A DNA stretch of 64,000 nt, from NCBI RefSeq assembly GCF_000982955.1, contig NZ_KQ058810.1:62001-126000 (forward strand), given 5' to 3'. This document shows, in pieces, positions 15,267 through 22,786 of the stretch. The stretch's first letter is position 1. The number at the start of each line of letters is the position of its first letter. Source of the DNA: Micromonospora sp. HK10. Its GTDB lineage: Bacteria > Actinomycetota > Actinomycetes > Mycobacteriales > Micromonosporaceae. The notes under the pieces are model-generated. The model was not told the DNA's origin. It saw only the letters and a program-made list of their open reading frames with translations, and ran no database searches. The position numbers were made by a program, and so were the translations under genes.

Positions 15267-15803
15267 TCAGGCAATGGCGTCGTGGTGCAGAGGTAGGACG
15301 AGCAGATCCATCGGCGGCCCCCATGGCAACACAGACTTGCCAACCTGACGCCATCCGTTGCGTGCGTATATTTTTCGCGCCTGAGAGCGGGGGTCGGAGG
15401 CGAGGGTGGCGTACTGCTCCTTCCGGTCGGCGAGCAGCCGGCGCAACAGCTCAGCGCCGATACCATGGCGCTGCCGGCGCGGATGGACGATCCACTCCAT
15501 GACTGCGAACTTCTCGACGTCCCGCAACTCGCCGGGCGGCTCGCCATCGGCGCGCTGCCACCAGGTGCCGGACGGCATCGTCCATCCATAGGCTGCGCCT
15601 ACCAAGGAGCCGCGTTCAGCGGCGGCAATCAGGGTGAAGCCCAAACGTTCCGCCTCGCCAGGTAGGGCCTCACGAAAGCGGGCCACCTGCTCCGGACCTT
15701 CCCCGTAGGGCGGCTCAGCGTAGACAATTTTGTACAAGTCAGCCAGCGGGACAAAAAAGTCTGACACGTCGTTGCTCGTGCTGGTGATGTACTCGATCGC
15801 CAT
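15267..15803 (-). CDS. GNAT family N-acetyltransferase
   Basis: A 178-residue acetyltransferase. Motif A reads VMEWIVHPRRQRHGIGAELL (about 104-123), with the R/Q-x-x-G-x-G/A acetyl-CoA loop, and the C-terminal strand-helix has ARKIYARNGWRQVG. The acceptor cannot be read. A TAGGCT box lies exactly 7-12 nt before the ATG, so the mRNA is probably leaderless. The gene is lower in GC and uses more relaxed codons than its neighbours, which hints at recent acquisition. Confidence 0.85.
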   Translation of the reverse strand: MAIEYITSTSNDVSDFFVPLADLYKIVYAEPPYGEGPEQVARFREALPGEAERLGFTLIAAAERGSLVGAAYGWTMPSGTWWQRADGEPPGELRDVEKFAVMEWIVHPRRQRHGIGAELLRRLLADRKEQYATLASDPRSQARKIYARNGWRQVGKSVLPWGPPMDLLVLPLHHDAIA

Positions 15804-15914
15804 GCCGCGAGCCTAAACTCGCACCCGCTCGACCAATTCGTCGTACACCTGCCGGGCCGGCGGGCAACGTCTCCCCGTGACGGGCCAAGTTGGCAGACCG
15901 GGTCCACGGCTTCT

Positions 15915-15932
15915 CTCCGCCGGCCGGCGGAG
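15915..15932. terminator. Possible terminator palindrome
   Basis: CTCCGCCGGCCGGCGGAG is an 18-bp perfect palindrome 69 bp beyond the DUF397 stop. It has no loop of its own, so a stable hairpin needs the centre opened; a protein site is the alternative. Confidence 0.35.
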
Positions 15933-16000
15933 TCACCGGCCTCGTGCCCGGCCGGCCAGCAGCCCACCCCCGGTCGCCGACCCGTCGAAATGTGCGGGGC

Positions 16001-16216
16001 TCAGCCGAAGTCGAACTCGCCGTCCTTGACGCCGCCGACGAAAGCGGCCCATTCCTCGGCCGTGTAAATGATCGTCGCAGCGTCCCGCGCCTTGCTGTGC
16101 CGAACCGCCACCCGCCCCGAGCCGTCCAGCAGCGGCCCTGCCTCGACACAGTTTCCGCCGTTGTCCGGGCTCTTGGTGCTGATGTGCCACGCCACGTCGG
16201 GCCTGGTCTCGCTCAT
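16001..16216 (-). CDS. DUF397 domain protein
   Basis: A 71-residue protein with the family pattern: W-x-x-S-x-x-S replaced by WHISTKSPDNGGNCVEAG, then VAVRHSKARDAATIIYTAEEWAAFVGGVKDGEFD. DUF397 proteins normally pair with Scr1-type XRE regulators (HTH plus DUF5753) and can act as small toxin-like or signalling partners in actinobacterial development. Here it overlaps by ATGA only a C-terminal fragment of such a regulator, so its usual partner is not intact. Confidence 0.88.
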   Translation of the reverse strand: MSETRPDVAWHISTKSPDNGGNCVEAGPLLDGSGRVAVRHSKARDAATIIYTAEEWAAFVGGVKDGEFDFG

Positions 16217-16419
16217 GACAGCTCCTCTGCGAGTGCTGAGATCAGCTTCACCGACTCGCTCGTGCTGAGTGCGGCCTCCCGGAGCCGATCGTACGCGCGG
16301 ACGTACCGCAGGGCCTTGTCCGACTCCATGAACAGCCGGCCGCCCAGCGGCTCATCGTGCGCAACGTCGGTGTAGGGCGGTGGCACCTTGAAGAGCCAGA
16401 AGATTCCGTCCCCAGTCAT
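16213..16419 (-). CDS. Short DUF5753-like C-terminal fragment (probable remnant of an Scr1-type XRE regulator)
   Basis: A 68-residue frame whose sequence (GGRLFMESDKALRYVRAYDRLREAAL, given here as GGRLFMESDKALRYV and AYDRLREAALS) matches the C-terminal end of DUF5753 proteins that normally follow an N-terminal XRE helix-turn-helix. The HTH and most of DUF5753 are missing. Oddly, its ATG overlaps the TGA of the DeoR gene upstream and its TGA overlaps the ATG of the DUF397 gene, both as ATGA, so it may be translated as part of that operon. It is either a decayed gene or a functional minimal partner of DUF397. Confidence 0.6.
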   Translation of the reverse strand: MTGDGIFWLFKVPPPYTDVAHDEPLGGRLFMESDKALRYVRAYDRLREAALSTSESVKLISALAEELS

Positions 16420-17192
16420 TCGACGTCGACGACGATCAGTTCGCCGACCTGCTCACCGACCTGCCGGCGCACATCGGCCGGCAGCCCGGCGTCGGTGACC
16501 AGCACGTCCGCCTCCGCCAGCGGACCGATGGTGGCGATGCCGATGGTCTCCCACTTGGTGTGGTCGGCGAGCACCACGAGCCGCCGGGCCGCGCCGATCA
16601 GCCGCCGGTTGACCGCCGCCTCCAGCAGGTTCGGGGTGGTGAAGCCGGTACGCGGGCTCATCCCGTGCACGCCGAGGAAGAGCAGGTCGACGTTGAGCGC
16701 GGCGATGGCCGCCTCGGCCACCGGTCCGGTCAGCGCGTCCGACGGCGTACGGATGCCGCCGGTGAGCACGACGGTCTGGTCCGGGCGGGGGTTCTGGTAG
16801 AGCACGTCCGCCACCGGGATCGAGTTGGTGACCACGGTGAGGCCGCGCACGTCGGCGAGCCGGGCGGCCAGGGTCGCCGTGGTGGTGCCGGCCGAGAGCG
16901 CGATCGCCATGCCCGGTTCGACCAGGCCGGCCGCCCGCTCGGCGATGGCCCGCTTCTCGGCCTGCTGCCGGATCGACTTGGCCGCGAAGCCCGGCTCGTC
17001 GGCCGAGCCGGGCCCGGCCAGGGTCGCCCCGCCGTGGACCTTGTCGATCAGACCGCGATCGGCGAGCACCTCCAGGTCGCGCCGGATCGTCATGTCCGAC
17101 ACCCCGAAGCGGCTGACCAGGTGACTGACCCGGACGCCACCGCGCTGGCGGATCAGCTCCAGGATGGCGCTCTGCCGTTGCTGGGCGAGCAT
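16416..17192 (-). CDS. DeoR/GlpR family sugar-operon regulator
   Basis: A 258-residue regulator. The N-terminal HTH (MLAQQRQSAILELIRQRGGV, VSHLVSRFGVSDMTIRRDLE) is followed by the sugar-phosphate sensor domain with ALSAGTTTATLAARL, VVTNSIPVADVL, VLTGG and a C-terminal VVLADHTKWE motif. The start at 17192 is set by a strong GGAAGGAGGG site; a reading 7 codons longer lacks one. It is 27 bp downstream of the GH42 gene and likely cotranscribed. It probably represses the divergent GH42/ABC-GH36 locus until a phosphorylated sugar binds. Confidence 0.92.
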   Translation of the reverse strand: MLAQQRQSAILELIRQRGGVRVSHLVSRFGVSDMTIRRDLEVLADRGLIDKVHGGATLAGPGSADEPGFAAKSIRQQAEKRAIAERAAGLVEPGMAIALSAGTTTATLAARLADVRGLTVVTNSIPVADVLYQNPRPDQTVVLTGGIRTPSDALTGPVAEAAIAALNVDLLFLGVHGMSPRTGFTTPNLLEAAVNRRLIGAARRLVVLADHTKWETIGIATIGPLAEADVLVTDAGLPADVRRQVGEQVGELIVVDVE

Positions 17193-17219
17193 GGACCCTC
17201 CTTCCGGCGGCACGGATGG

Positions 17220-19286
17220 TCAGGCCGCCTCGGTCGTCCGGGCCGCCGCCGGGGTGCCGGCGTCCGGCCCGGTCGGCTGTGCCCGGTCACCGGCGGCACC
17301 GGACGTCTCGCGGACCACAGCCACCTCCCCCGCCGGCACGACCAGTTCACCGTCGCACCAGCCACCGGCGAGCAGTTCGGCGCCGGTCACCGGCAGCCGG
17401 GCCGCGTCGTCGGTGTGGTTGATGACGAACAGCCAGCTCCGGTCGGCCGAGCGACGGCGGACCACCTCCACCCCGGGCGGCGCGGCCGCCGCCGGGCGCA
17501 CGCCGGCCTCGGCGAGCAGCCGGGCGACCAGCCGGTCGGTGGCCGCGTCGTCGAGCCGGGTGGCCAGGTACCAGGCGGCACCGCCGCCGACCGGATGGCG
17601 GGTCAGCGCCGGCACCCCGGGCAGTGGCCCGTCGGCGTACGCGGCGAGCACCTCGGCGCCCTCGGCGTGCAGCCATTCGGTCCACACGTCGGCGGTGGAG
17701 CCGTCGTCGAGGCGGACCGACTCGCCCGCGCGCAGCGGGAAGAACTCTTCGGTACGCACCCCGAGCAGGTCGCGGAACGCGCCGGGGTAGCCGCCGAGCC
17801 GGATGTGGTCGTGCTCGTCGACGATGCCGCTGAAGTAGGTGACCAGGGCGGTGCCGCCCGCCTCGACGTACCGACGCAGCGCCTCGGCGTCGGCGTCGCG
17901 CACCAGGTAGAGGGTGGGCGCCAGGACCAGCCGGTAGCGGGACAGGTCGGCGGACGGGTGCACCACGTCGGCGGTCACCCCGGCCCGCCAGAGCGCGCCG
18001 TGCAGGGCGGAGAGCCGATCGGTGTACGTGACGTCGACGCTCGGGTGGGAGTCGAGTTCGGCGCCCCACCACGCCTCGTAGTCGAAGAGGATGGCCACCT
18101 CGGCGTCGACCCGGCTGCCGCGTACCTCGGCCAGCGCCGCGAGGTCGGCGCCGAGCCGGCAGACCTCCCGGAACACCTTGGTCTCCGGGCCGGCGTGCGG
18201 GACCAGCGCGGAGTGGAACTTCTCCGCGCCGGCGCGGGAGGCCCGCCATTGGAAGAACAGCACCCCGTCGGCGCCCCGGGCCACGTGCGCCAGGCTGTTG
18301 CGGCGCAGCTGACCGGGCGTCTTGGCGACGTTGCGGGGCTGCCAGTTGACCGCGCTGGTGGAGTGTTCCATGAGCAGCCACGGCGCGCCGCCGGCGACGC
18401 CGCGGGTGTGGTCGGCGGCGAGCGCCAGGTTGACCTGGGGCTGCGGGTCGGCCGCGCTGAGGTAGTGGTCGTTGGCGACCAGGTCCACGTCGGACGCCCA
18501 CGAGTGGTAGTCCAGGTATTTGATCCCGGTGCCGATCATGAAGTTCGTGGTGACCGGCTGCGGGGCGAGCCGGGTCAGCAGCTCCCGCTCGGCGCGGAGC
18601 TGGGCGCGCTGCTCGTCGGAGGAGAAGCGCAGGAAGTCCAGCTGCTGGGTGGGGTTGGCGAAGGTCGGCGCGGCGCGCGGCGGGTTGATCTCGGCCCAGT
18701 CGTGGTAGCGCTGGCTCCAGAACGCGGTGCCCCAGGCGGCGTTGAGCGCGTCCAGGCCGCCGTAGCGCTCGCGCAGCCAGCGGCGGAACGCCGCCGCGCT
18801 GACGTCGCAGTAGCAGTGCACGTTGTGGCAGCCCAGCTCGTTGGAGACGTGCCACATGAGCACCGCCGGATGGTCGGCGTACCGGCCGGCGACGGCCTCG
18901 ACCAGGGCCAGCGAGCGCTCGCGGAACACCGGCGAGCTGGGGCAGTACGCCTGCCGCCCGCCCGGCCAGAGGATGCTGCCGTCGGCCCGGCGGGGCAGCG
19001 TCTCCGGGTGCCGGTGGGCCAGCCAGGGCGGCGGGCTGGCGGTGGCGGTGGCCAGGTCGACGCCGATCCCGCCGTCGTGCAGCAGGTCGATCGCCCGGTC
19101 GAGCCAGCCGAACTCGTAGCGGCCGGGGGCCGGCTCGAGCAGGGCCCAGGAGAAGATCCCGACCGAGACCAGGTTGACCCCGGCGCGGCGCATCAGGTCG
19201 ACATCCTCGGCCCAGGTCTGCTCGGGCCACTGCTCCGGGTTGTAGTCCGCGCCGTACCAGATGCGCTCGCCCTGCCAGTTCCGCAT
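17220..19286 (-). CDS. GH42 beta-galactosidase
   Basis: A 688-residue cytoplasmic enzyme (no signal peptide). It starts IWYGADYNPEQWPEQTWAED, typical of GH42. The acid/base is E150 in WHVSNELGCH and the nucleophile is E307 in LLMEHSTSAVNW. A zinc-site-like Cys cluster (NELGCHNVHCYCD) is present. The trimerisation domain (about 395-600) and a C-terminal beta domain follow. The last 30 residues (GAAGDRAQPTGPDAGTPAAA) look disordered and longer than usual. It hydrolyses terminal beta-galactosides imported by the divergent ABC system and is transcribed with the DeoR gene. Confidence 0.95.
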   Translation of the reverse strand: MRNWQGERIWYGADYNPEQWPEQTWAEDVDLMRRAGVNLVSVGIFSWALLEPAPGRYEFGWLDRAIDLLHDGGIGVDLATATASPPPWLAHRHPETLPRRADGSILWPGGRQAYCPSSPVFRERSLALVEAVAGRYADHPAVLMWHVSNELGCHNVHCYCDVSAAAFRRWLRERYGGLDALNAAWGTAFWSQRYHDWAEINPPRAAPTFANPTQQLDFLRFSSDEQRAQLRAERELLTRLAPQPVTTNFMIGTGIKYLDYHSWASDVDLVANDHYLSAADPQPQVNLALAADHTRGVAGGAPWLLMEHSTSAVNWQPRNVAKTPGQLRRNSLAHVARGADGVLFFQWRASRAGAEKFHSALVPHAGPETKVFREVCRLGADLAALAEVRGSRVDAEVAILFDYEAWWGAELDSHPSVDVTYTDRLSALHGALWRAGVTADVVHPSADLSRYRLVLAPTLYLVRDADAEALRRYVEAGGTALVTYFSGIVDEHDHIRLGGYPGAFRDLLGVRTEEFFPLRAGESVRLDDGSTADVWTEWLHAEGAEVLAAYADGPLPGVPALTRHPVGGGAAWYLATRLDDAATDRLVARLLAEAGVRPAAAAPPGVEVVRRRSADRSWLFVINHTDDAARLPVTGAELLAGGWCDGELVVPAGEVAVVRETSGAAGDRAQPTGPDAGTPAAARTTEAA

Positions 19287-19327
19287 GACAGCAGAGGGTG
19301 CCCCCGAACGACACGCGAGTCAACACT

Positions 19328-19354
19328 TTCCAACATCGACAGGAATTCCAACGT
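19328..19354. promoter_or_regulatory. Candidate DeoR operator: paired TTCCAACRT repeats
   Basis: TTCCAACAT (19328-19336) and TTCCAACGT (19346-19354) are direct repeats spaced 18 bp apart, between the GH42 start and the importer promoter. Direct repeats of this kind are usual DeoR-family sites. No other copy was noticed nearby. Confidence 0.5.
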
Positions 19355-19406
19355 TTACCGACCCCTTGCCGTGTCACCACAGGGATATGGCTGTCCATCC
19401 GGCCTC

Positions 19407-19434
19407 TTGACAGTGCGGAACCAAGGGGTAGCTT
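19407..19434 (+). promoter_or_regulatory. Sigma-70-type promoter of the ABC importer operon
   Basis: -35 TTGACA (19407-19412), 16-bp spacer, -10 TAGCTT (19429-19434). Initiation near 19441 would leave a 5' untranslated region of about 125 nt before the binding-protein ATG. Confidence 0.65.
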
Positions 19435-19565
19435 CAAGCGCCACCGGCTGTTTGTGTTCGGACATGTGGATTCACGGTGGATCTACCGCTGCCGACGCGA
19501 ACACCGATCCCCGCCACCCATCACGGCCCTTGGGCGCAGCGCACCTCTTCCACGCAGGAGGCACA

Positions 19566-20897
19566 ATGTCCCGTCCTCGTACCGAAGCCGAGTACCTCGC
19601 CCGGCTCGTACCCCCGTCCGTCGCCGGCCTGAACCGCCGCTCGCTGCTCGCCGGCGCGGCCGGCGCGGGCGCGCTGCTCGGCACGGGCCTGCTCGCCGGC
19701 TGCGGCGACTCCGACTCCGACTCCGGTGCCGGTTCGAAGGTCGTCTCGGTCGGTTCGAACCAGTCGGACCCCAAGCCGAAGGACGTCACCGCCAAGGTGA
19801 TGGACGGCTTCAAGACGTCGTCCGGCATCACGGTCAACATCAACACCGTCGACCACAACACGTTCCAGGAGAACATCAACAACTACCTGCAGGGCAAGCC
19901 GGACGACGTGTTCACCTGGTTCGCCGGCTACCGGATGCGGTTCTTCGCCGGCAAGGGCCTGGCCGGTGACGCCAGCGACGTCTGGAGCAAGCTCTCCGGC
20001 TACTCCGACGCCTTCAAGAAGGCCTCGACCGGCGACGACGGCAAGCAGTACTTCGTGCCCGCGTCGTACTACCCGTGGGCGGTCTTCTACCGCAAGTCGG
20101 TCTGGCAGCAGCACGGCTACCAGGTGCCGAAGACCCTGGACGACCTGAACACCCTCGGCACCCAGATGAAGAAGGACGGCCTGATCCCGATCGCCTTCGG
20201 CGACAAGGACGGCTGGCCCGCGATGGGCACCTTCGACATCCTCAACCTGCGGATCAACGGCTACCAGTTCCACATCGACCTGATGGCCGGCAAGGAGGCG
20301 TGGACCTCCGACAAGGTCAAGAAGGTCTTCGACACCTGGGCCGGGCTGCTCCCCCTGCACCAGCCGGACGCCCTGGGCCGGACCTGGCAGGAAGCCGCCC
20401 AGTCGCTGCAGCAGAAGAAGAGCGGCATGTACCTGCTCGGTCTCTTCGTCGGCCAGCAGTTCAACAACGACGAGCAGGACGACCTGGACTTCTTCACCTT
20501 CCCCGAGGTCGACTCGACGATCGGGGCCAAGGCCCTCGACGCGCCGATCGACGGCTACATGATGGCCCGCAAGCCGAAGTCCGAGGCCAACGCCAAGAAG
20601 CTGTTGGAATACCTGGGCTCGAAGGACGCCGCGAACATCACGGTGAAGAACGACCCGAGCACCCTGGTGGCCAACACCAGCGCGGACACCAGCGGCTACA
20701 CGGCGCTGCAGAAGAAGGCCGCCGAACTGGTCGGCTCGGCCACCGAGATCGCCCAGTTCCTCGACCGGGACACCCGGCCGGACTTCGCCTCGACCGTGAT
20801 GATCCCGGCCATCCAGCAGTTCATCAAGGACCCGAAGGACATCAGCGGGCTGCTCACCAGCATCGAGAACCAGAAGAAGTCGATCTTCACCAGCTGA
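19566..20897 (+). CDS. ABC sugar transporter substrate-binding lipoprotein (Tat-type)
   Basis: A 443-residue family-1 extracellular solute-binding protein. The N-terminus carries a twin-arginine motif (NRRSLLAGA, residues 23-31) and a lipobox LLAGC with lipidated Cys46. The mature domain has the usual layout (DVFTWFAGYRMRFFAGKGL, VPASYYPWAVFYRKSVW, GAKALDAPIDGYMMARKPKS). RBS CAGGAGG precedes the ATG. It is followed at 24 bp by two permease genes and the GH36 gene, so it should bind an alpha-galactosyl oligosaccharide (melibiose, raffinose or galactomanno-oligosaccharide type); the exact ligand is inferred. Confidence 0.93.
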   Translation: MSRPRTEAEYLARLVPPSVAGLNRRSLLAGAAGAGALLGTGLLAGCGDSDSDSGAGSKVVSVGSNQSDPKPKDVTAKVMDGFKTSSGITVNINTVDHNTFQENINNYLQGKPDDVFTWFAGYRMRFFAGKGLAGDASDVWSKLSGYSDAFKKASTGDDGKQYFVPASYYPWAVFYRKSVWQQHGYQVPKTLDDLNTLGTQMKKDGLIPIAFGDKDGWPAMGTFDILNLRINGYQFHIDLMAGKEAWTSDKVKKVFDTWAGLLPLHQPDALGRTWQEAAQSLQQKKSGMYLLGLFVGQQFNNDEQDDLDFFTFPEVDSTIGAKALDAPIDGYMMARKPKSEANAKKLLEYLGSKDAANITVKNDPSTLVANTSADTSGYTALQKKAAELVGSATEIAQFLDRDTRPDFASTVMIPAIQQFIKDPKDISGLLTSIENQKKSIFTS

Positions 20898-20921
20898 CGG
20901 CGGAAGGGGGAGGACACCACC

Positions 20922-21878
20922 ATGTCCGACCTGCCCCTGATCCAAGCGGATCGCGCCGTGCCGCCGCCGGCCGCGACCACCACCACGCGTGGTCGCGGCC
21001 GCCGGCTACGGCTCCTGTCCCGCACCGACCGCGTGGTGATCACGCTGATGGTGCTGGTACCCCTGCTGCTCGTGGTCGGCCTGGTCTGGCTGCCCGCGGC
21101 GGCGACCGTGCTGCTCTCCGGCACCGACTGGGACGGCATCGGCTCGCTCGGCGAGATCGACTGGGTCGGCCTGCGCAACTACGACGACGTGGTGAACATC
21201 TACCCGCCGTTCGTGCCGGCCGTGCAGAACAACCTGCTCTGGCTGGCCGCGCTCTTCGTGGTGGCCACGCCGTTCGGCATGTTCCTCGCCGTGCTGCTCG
21301 ACAAGGAGCTGCGCGGCAGCCGGTTCTACCAGACCGCGCTCTACCTGCCGGTGGTGCTCTCCCTCGCGCTGATCGGCTTCGTCTGGCAGCTCATCTACAG
21401 CCGCGACCAGGGCCTGCTCAACGCGGTGCTGGGCGGCCAGACCGACTGGTACGGCGACCCGCACGTCAACATCTGGGCGGTGCTCGTCGCCGCCGGCTGG
21501 CGGCACGTCGGCTACATCATGCTGCTCTACCTGGCCGGTCTGAAGGGCGTCGACCCGTCACTGCGGGAGGCCGCCGCGGTGGACGGCTCCTCGGAGATCA
21601 GCACCTTCTTCCGGGTGGTCTTCCCGGTGATGCGCCCGATCAACATCATCGTGCTGGTGGTGACGGTGATCGAGTCGCTGCGCGCGTTCGACCTGGTCTG
21701 GGTGGTCAACAAGGGCCGCAACGGGCTGGAACTGCTCTCCGCGCTGGTCACCCAGAACGTGGTGGGCGAGGCCAGCCGGATCGGCTTCGGGTCGGCCCTG
21801 GCGACGATCATGCTGGTCGTCTCCCTGGTCTTCATCACCCTCTACCTGTTCACCGTGATGCGAGAGGACCGGCGATGA
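20922..21878 (+). CDS. ABC sugar transporter permease, MalF/UgpA type
   Basis: A 318-residue inner-membrane permease with six TM helices after a cytoplasmic lead. The EAA loop reads LREAAAVDGSSEISTFFRVV, with VFPVMRP following, the site that docks the ATPase. GGGGGAGGAC precedes the ATG. It overlaps the next permease by ATGA. No ATPase gene is present in the operon, so a shared MsiK-type ATPase encoded elsewhere is probably used, as is general for actinobacterial CUT1 importers. Confidence 0.94.
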   Translation: MSDLPLIQADRAVPPPAATTTTRGRGRRLRLLSRTDRVVITLMVLVPLLLVVGLVWLPAAATVLLSGTDWDGIGSLGEIDWVGLRNYDDVVNIYPPFVPAVQNNLLWLAALFVVATPFGMFLAVLLDKELRGSRFYQTALYLPVVLSLALIGFVWQLIYSRDQGLLNAVLGGQTDWYGDPHVNIWAVLVAAGWRHVGYIMLLYLAGLKGVDPSLREAAAVDGSSEISTFFRVVFPVMRPINIIVLVVTVIESLRAFDLVWVVNKGRNGLELLSALVTQNVVGEASRIGFGSALATIMLVVSLVFITLYLFTVMREDRR

Positions 21879-22786
21879 GCACCGCGACCCTGACCGGTGA
21901 GGCACCGGCCGACACGCCGGCCGCCCGCCGCCGGCCACTGCGGCCCGCCCGGGTGGTCCTGCACCTCTTCCTGGGTACGGTGGCCGTCGGCTGGCTCTTC
22001 CCGATCCTCTGGGCGGTGCTGACCTCGCTGCGGTCCTACGAGTACACGGCCAGCAACGGGTACGTCTCGCTCGGCGGCTGGACCTTCGACAACTACCTGA
22101 CCGCCTGGCGGACCGCCGAGTTCGGCAAACACTTCCTCAACTCGCTCTACATCACCGTCCCGGCGGTGCTGCTGACGCTCTTCCTCGCCTCCTGCGTGGC
22201 GTTCGTGATCGCCCGGTTCAGCTGGAAGCTCAACATCGCGCTGCTCGGCCTCTTCACCGCGGCGAACCTGCTGCCGCAACAGGCCCTGCTGATCCCGCTG
22301 TTCCGGATGTTCACCCAGATCCCGCTGCCGGCCTGGATGAGCGACTCGGAACTGCTCTACGACAGCTACTGGGGCCTGATCCTGGTCAACGTCGCGTTCC
22401 AGTGCGGCTTCTGCGTCTTCGTGCTCAGCAACTACATGAAGGCGCTGCCGCACGAGCTGTACGAGGCGGCGATGGTCGACGGGGCGAGCGTCTGGCGGCA
22501 GTACTGGCAGGTCACCATGCCGCTGTGCCGGCCCGCCCTGGCCGCGCTCGCCACGCTGGAGGTGACCTGGATCTACAACGAGTTCTTCTGGGCCACCGTG
22601 CTGATGCGTACCGGCGACAAGTTCCCGGTGACCAGCTCGCTGAACAACCTGCGCGGCGAGTTCTTCACCGACAACAACCTGGTCTCGGCCGGCTCGGTGC
22701 TGGTCGCCATCCCCACCCTGGTGATCTTCTTCCTGCTGCAGAAGCAGTTCGTCCGGGGCCTGACGTTGGGAGCCTCCAAGGGATGA
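21875..22786 (+). CDS. ABC sugar transporter permease, MalG/UgpE type
   Basis: A 303-residue permease of the carbohydrate uptake CUT1 family. Six TM segments; EAA loop LYEAAMVDGASVWRQYWQVTM. The ATG overlaps the TGA of the MalF-type gene and its own TGA overlaps the ATG of the GH36 gene, giving a tightly coupled operon. It completes the membrane channel of the oligosaccharide importer. Confidence 0.94.
   Translation: MSTATLTGEAPADTPAARRRPLRPARVVLHLFLGTVAVGWLFPILWAVLTSLRSYEYTASNGYVSLGGWTFDNYLTAWRTAEFGKHFLNSLYITVPAVLLTLFLASCVAFVIARFSWKLNIALLGLFTAANLLPQQALLIPLFRMFTQIPLPAWMSDSELLYDSYWGLILVNVAFQCGFCVFVLSNYMKALPHELYEAAMVDGASVWRQYWQVTMPLCRPALAALATLEVTWIYNEFFWATVLMRTGDKFPVTSSLNNLRGEFFTDNNLVSAGSVLVAIPTLVIFFLLQKQFVRGLTLGASKG

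Noticed and set aside
15267..16419. A mobile island around the lower-GC GNAT/DUF397 segment
   Set aside because: GC is lower than nearby, but there are no flanking repeats, integrase or att-like sites; small-scale transfer is possible but an element is not supported.
16560..19565. A plus-strand frame continuing upstream of the sugar-binding lipoprotein start
   Set aside because: It runs antisense through the DeoR and GH42 genes. The lipoprotein begins at 19566 with a ribosome site and Tat/lipobox signal, so the upstream part is not coding.
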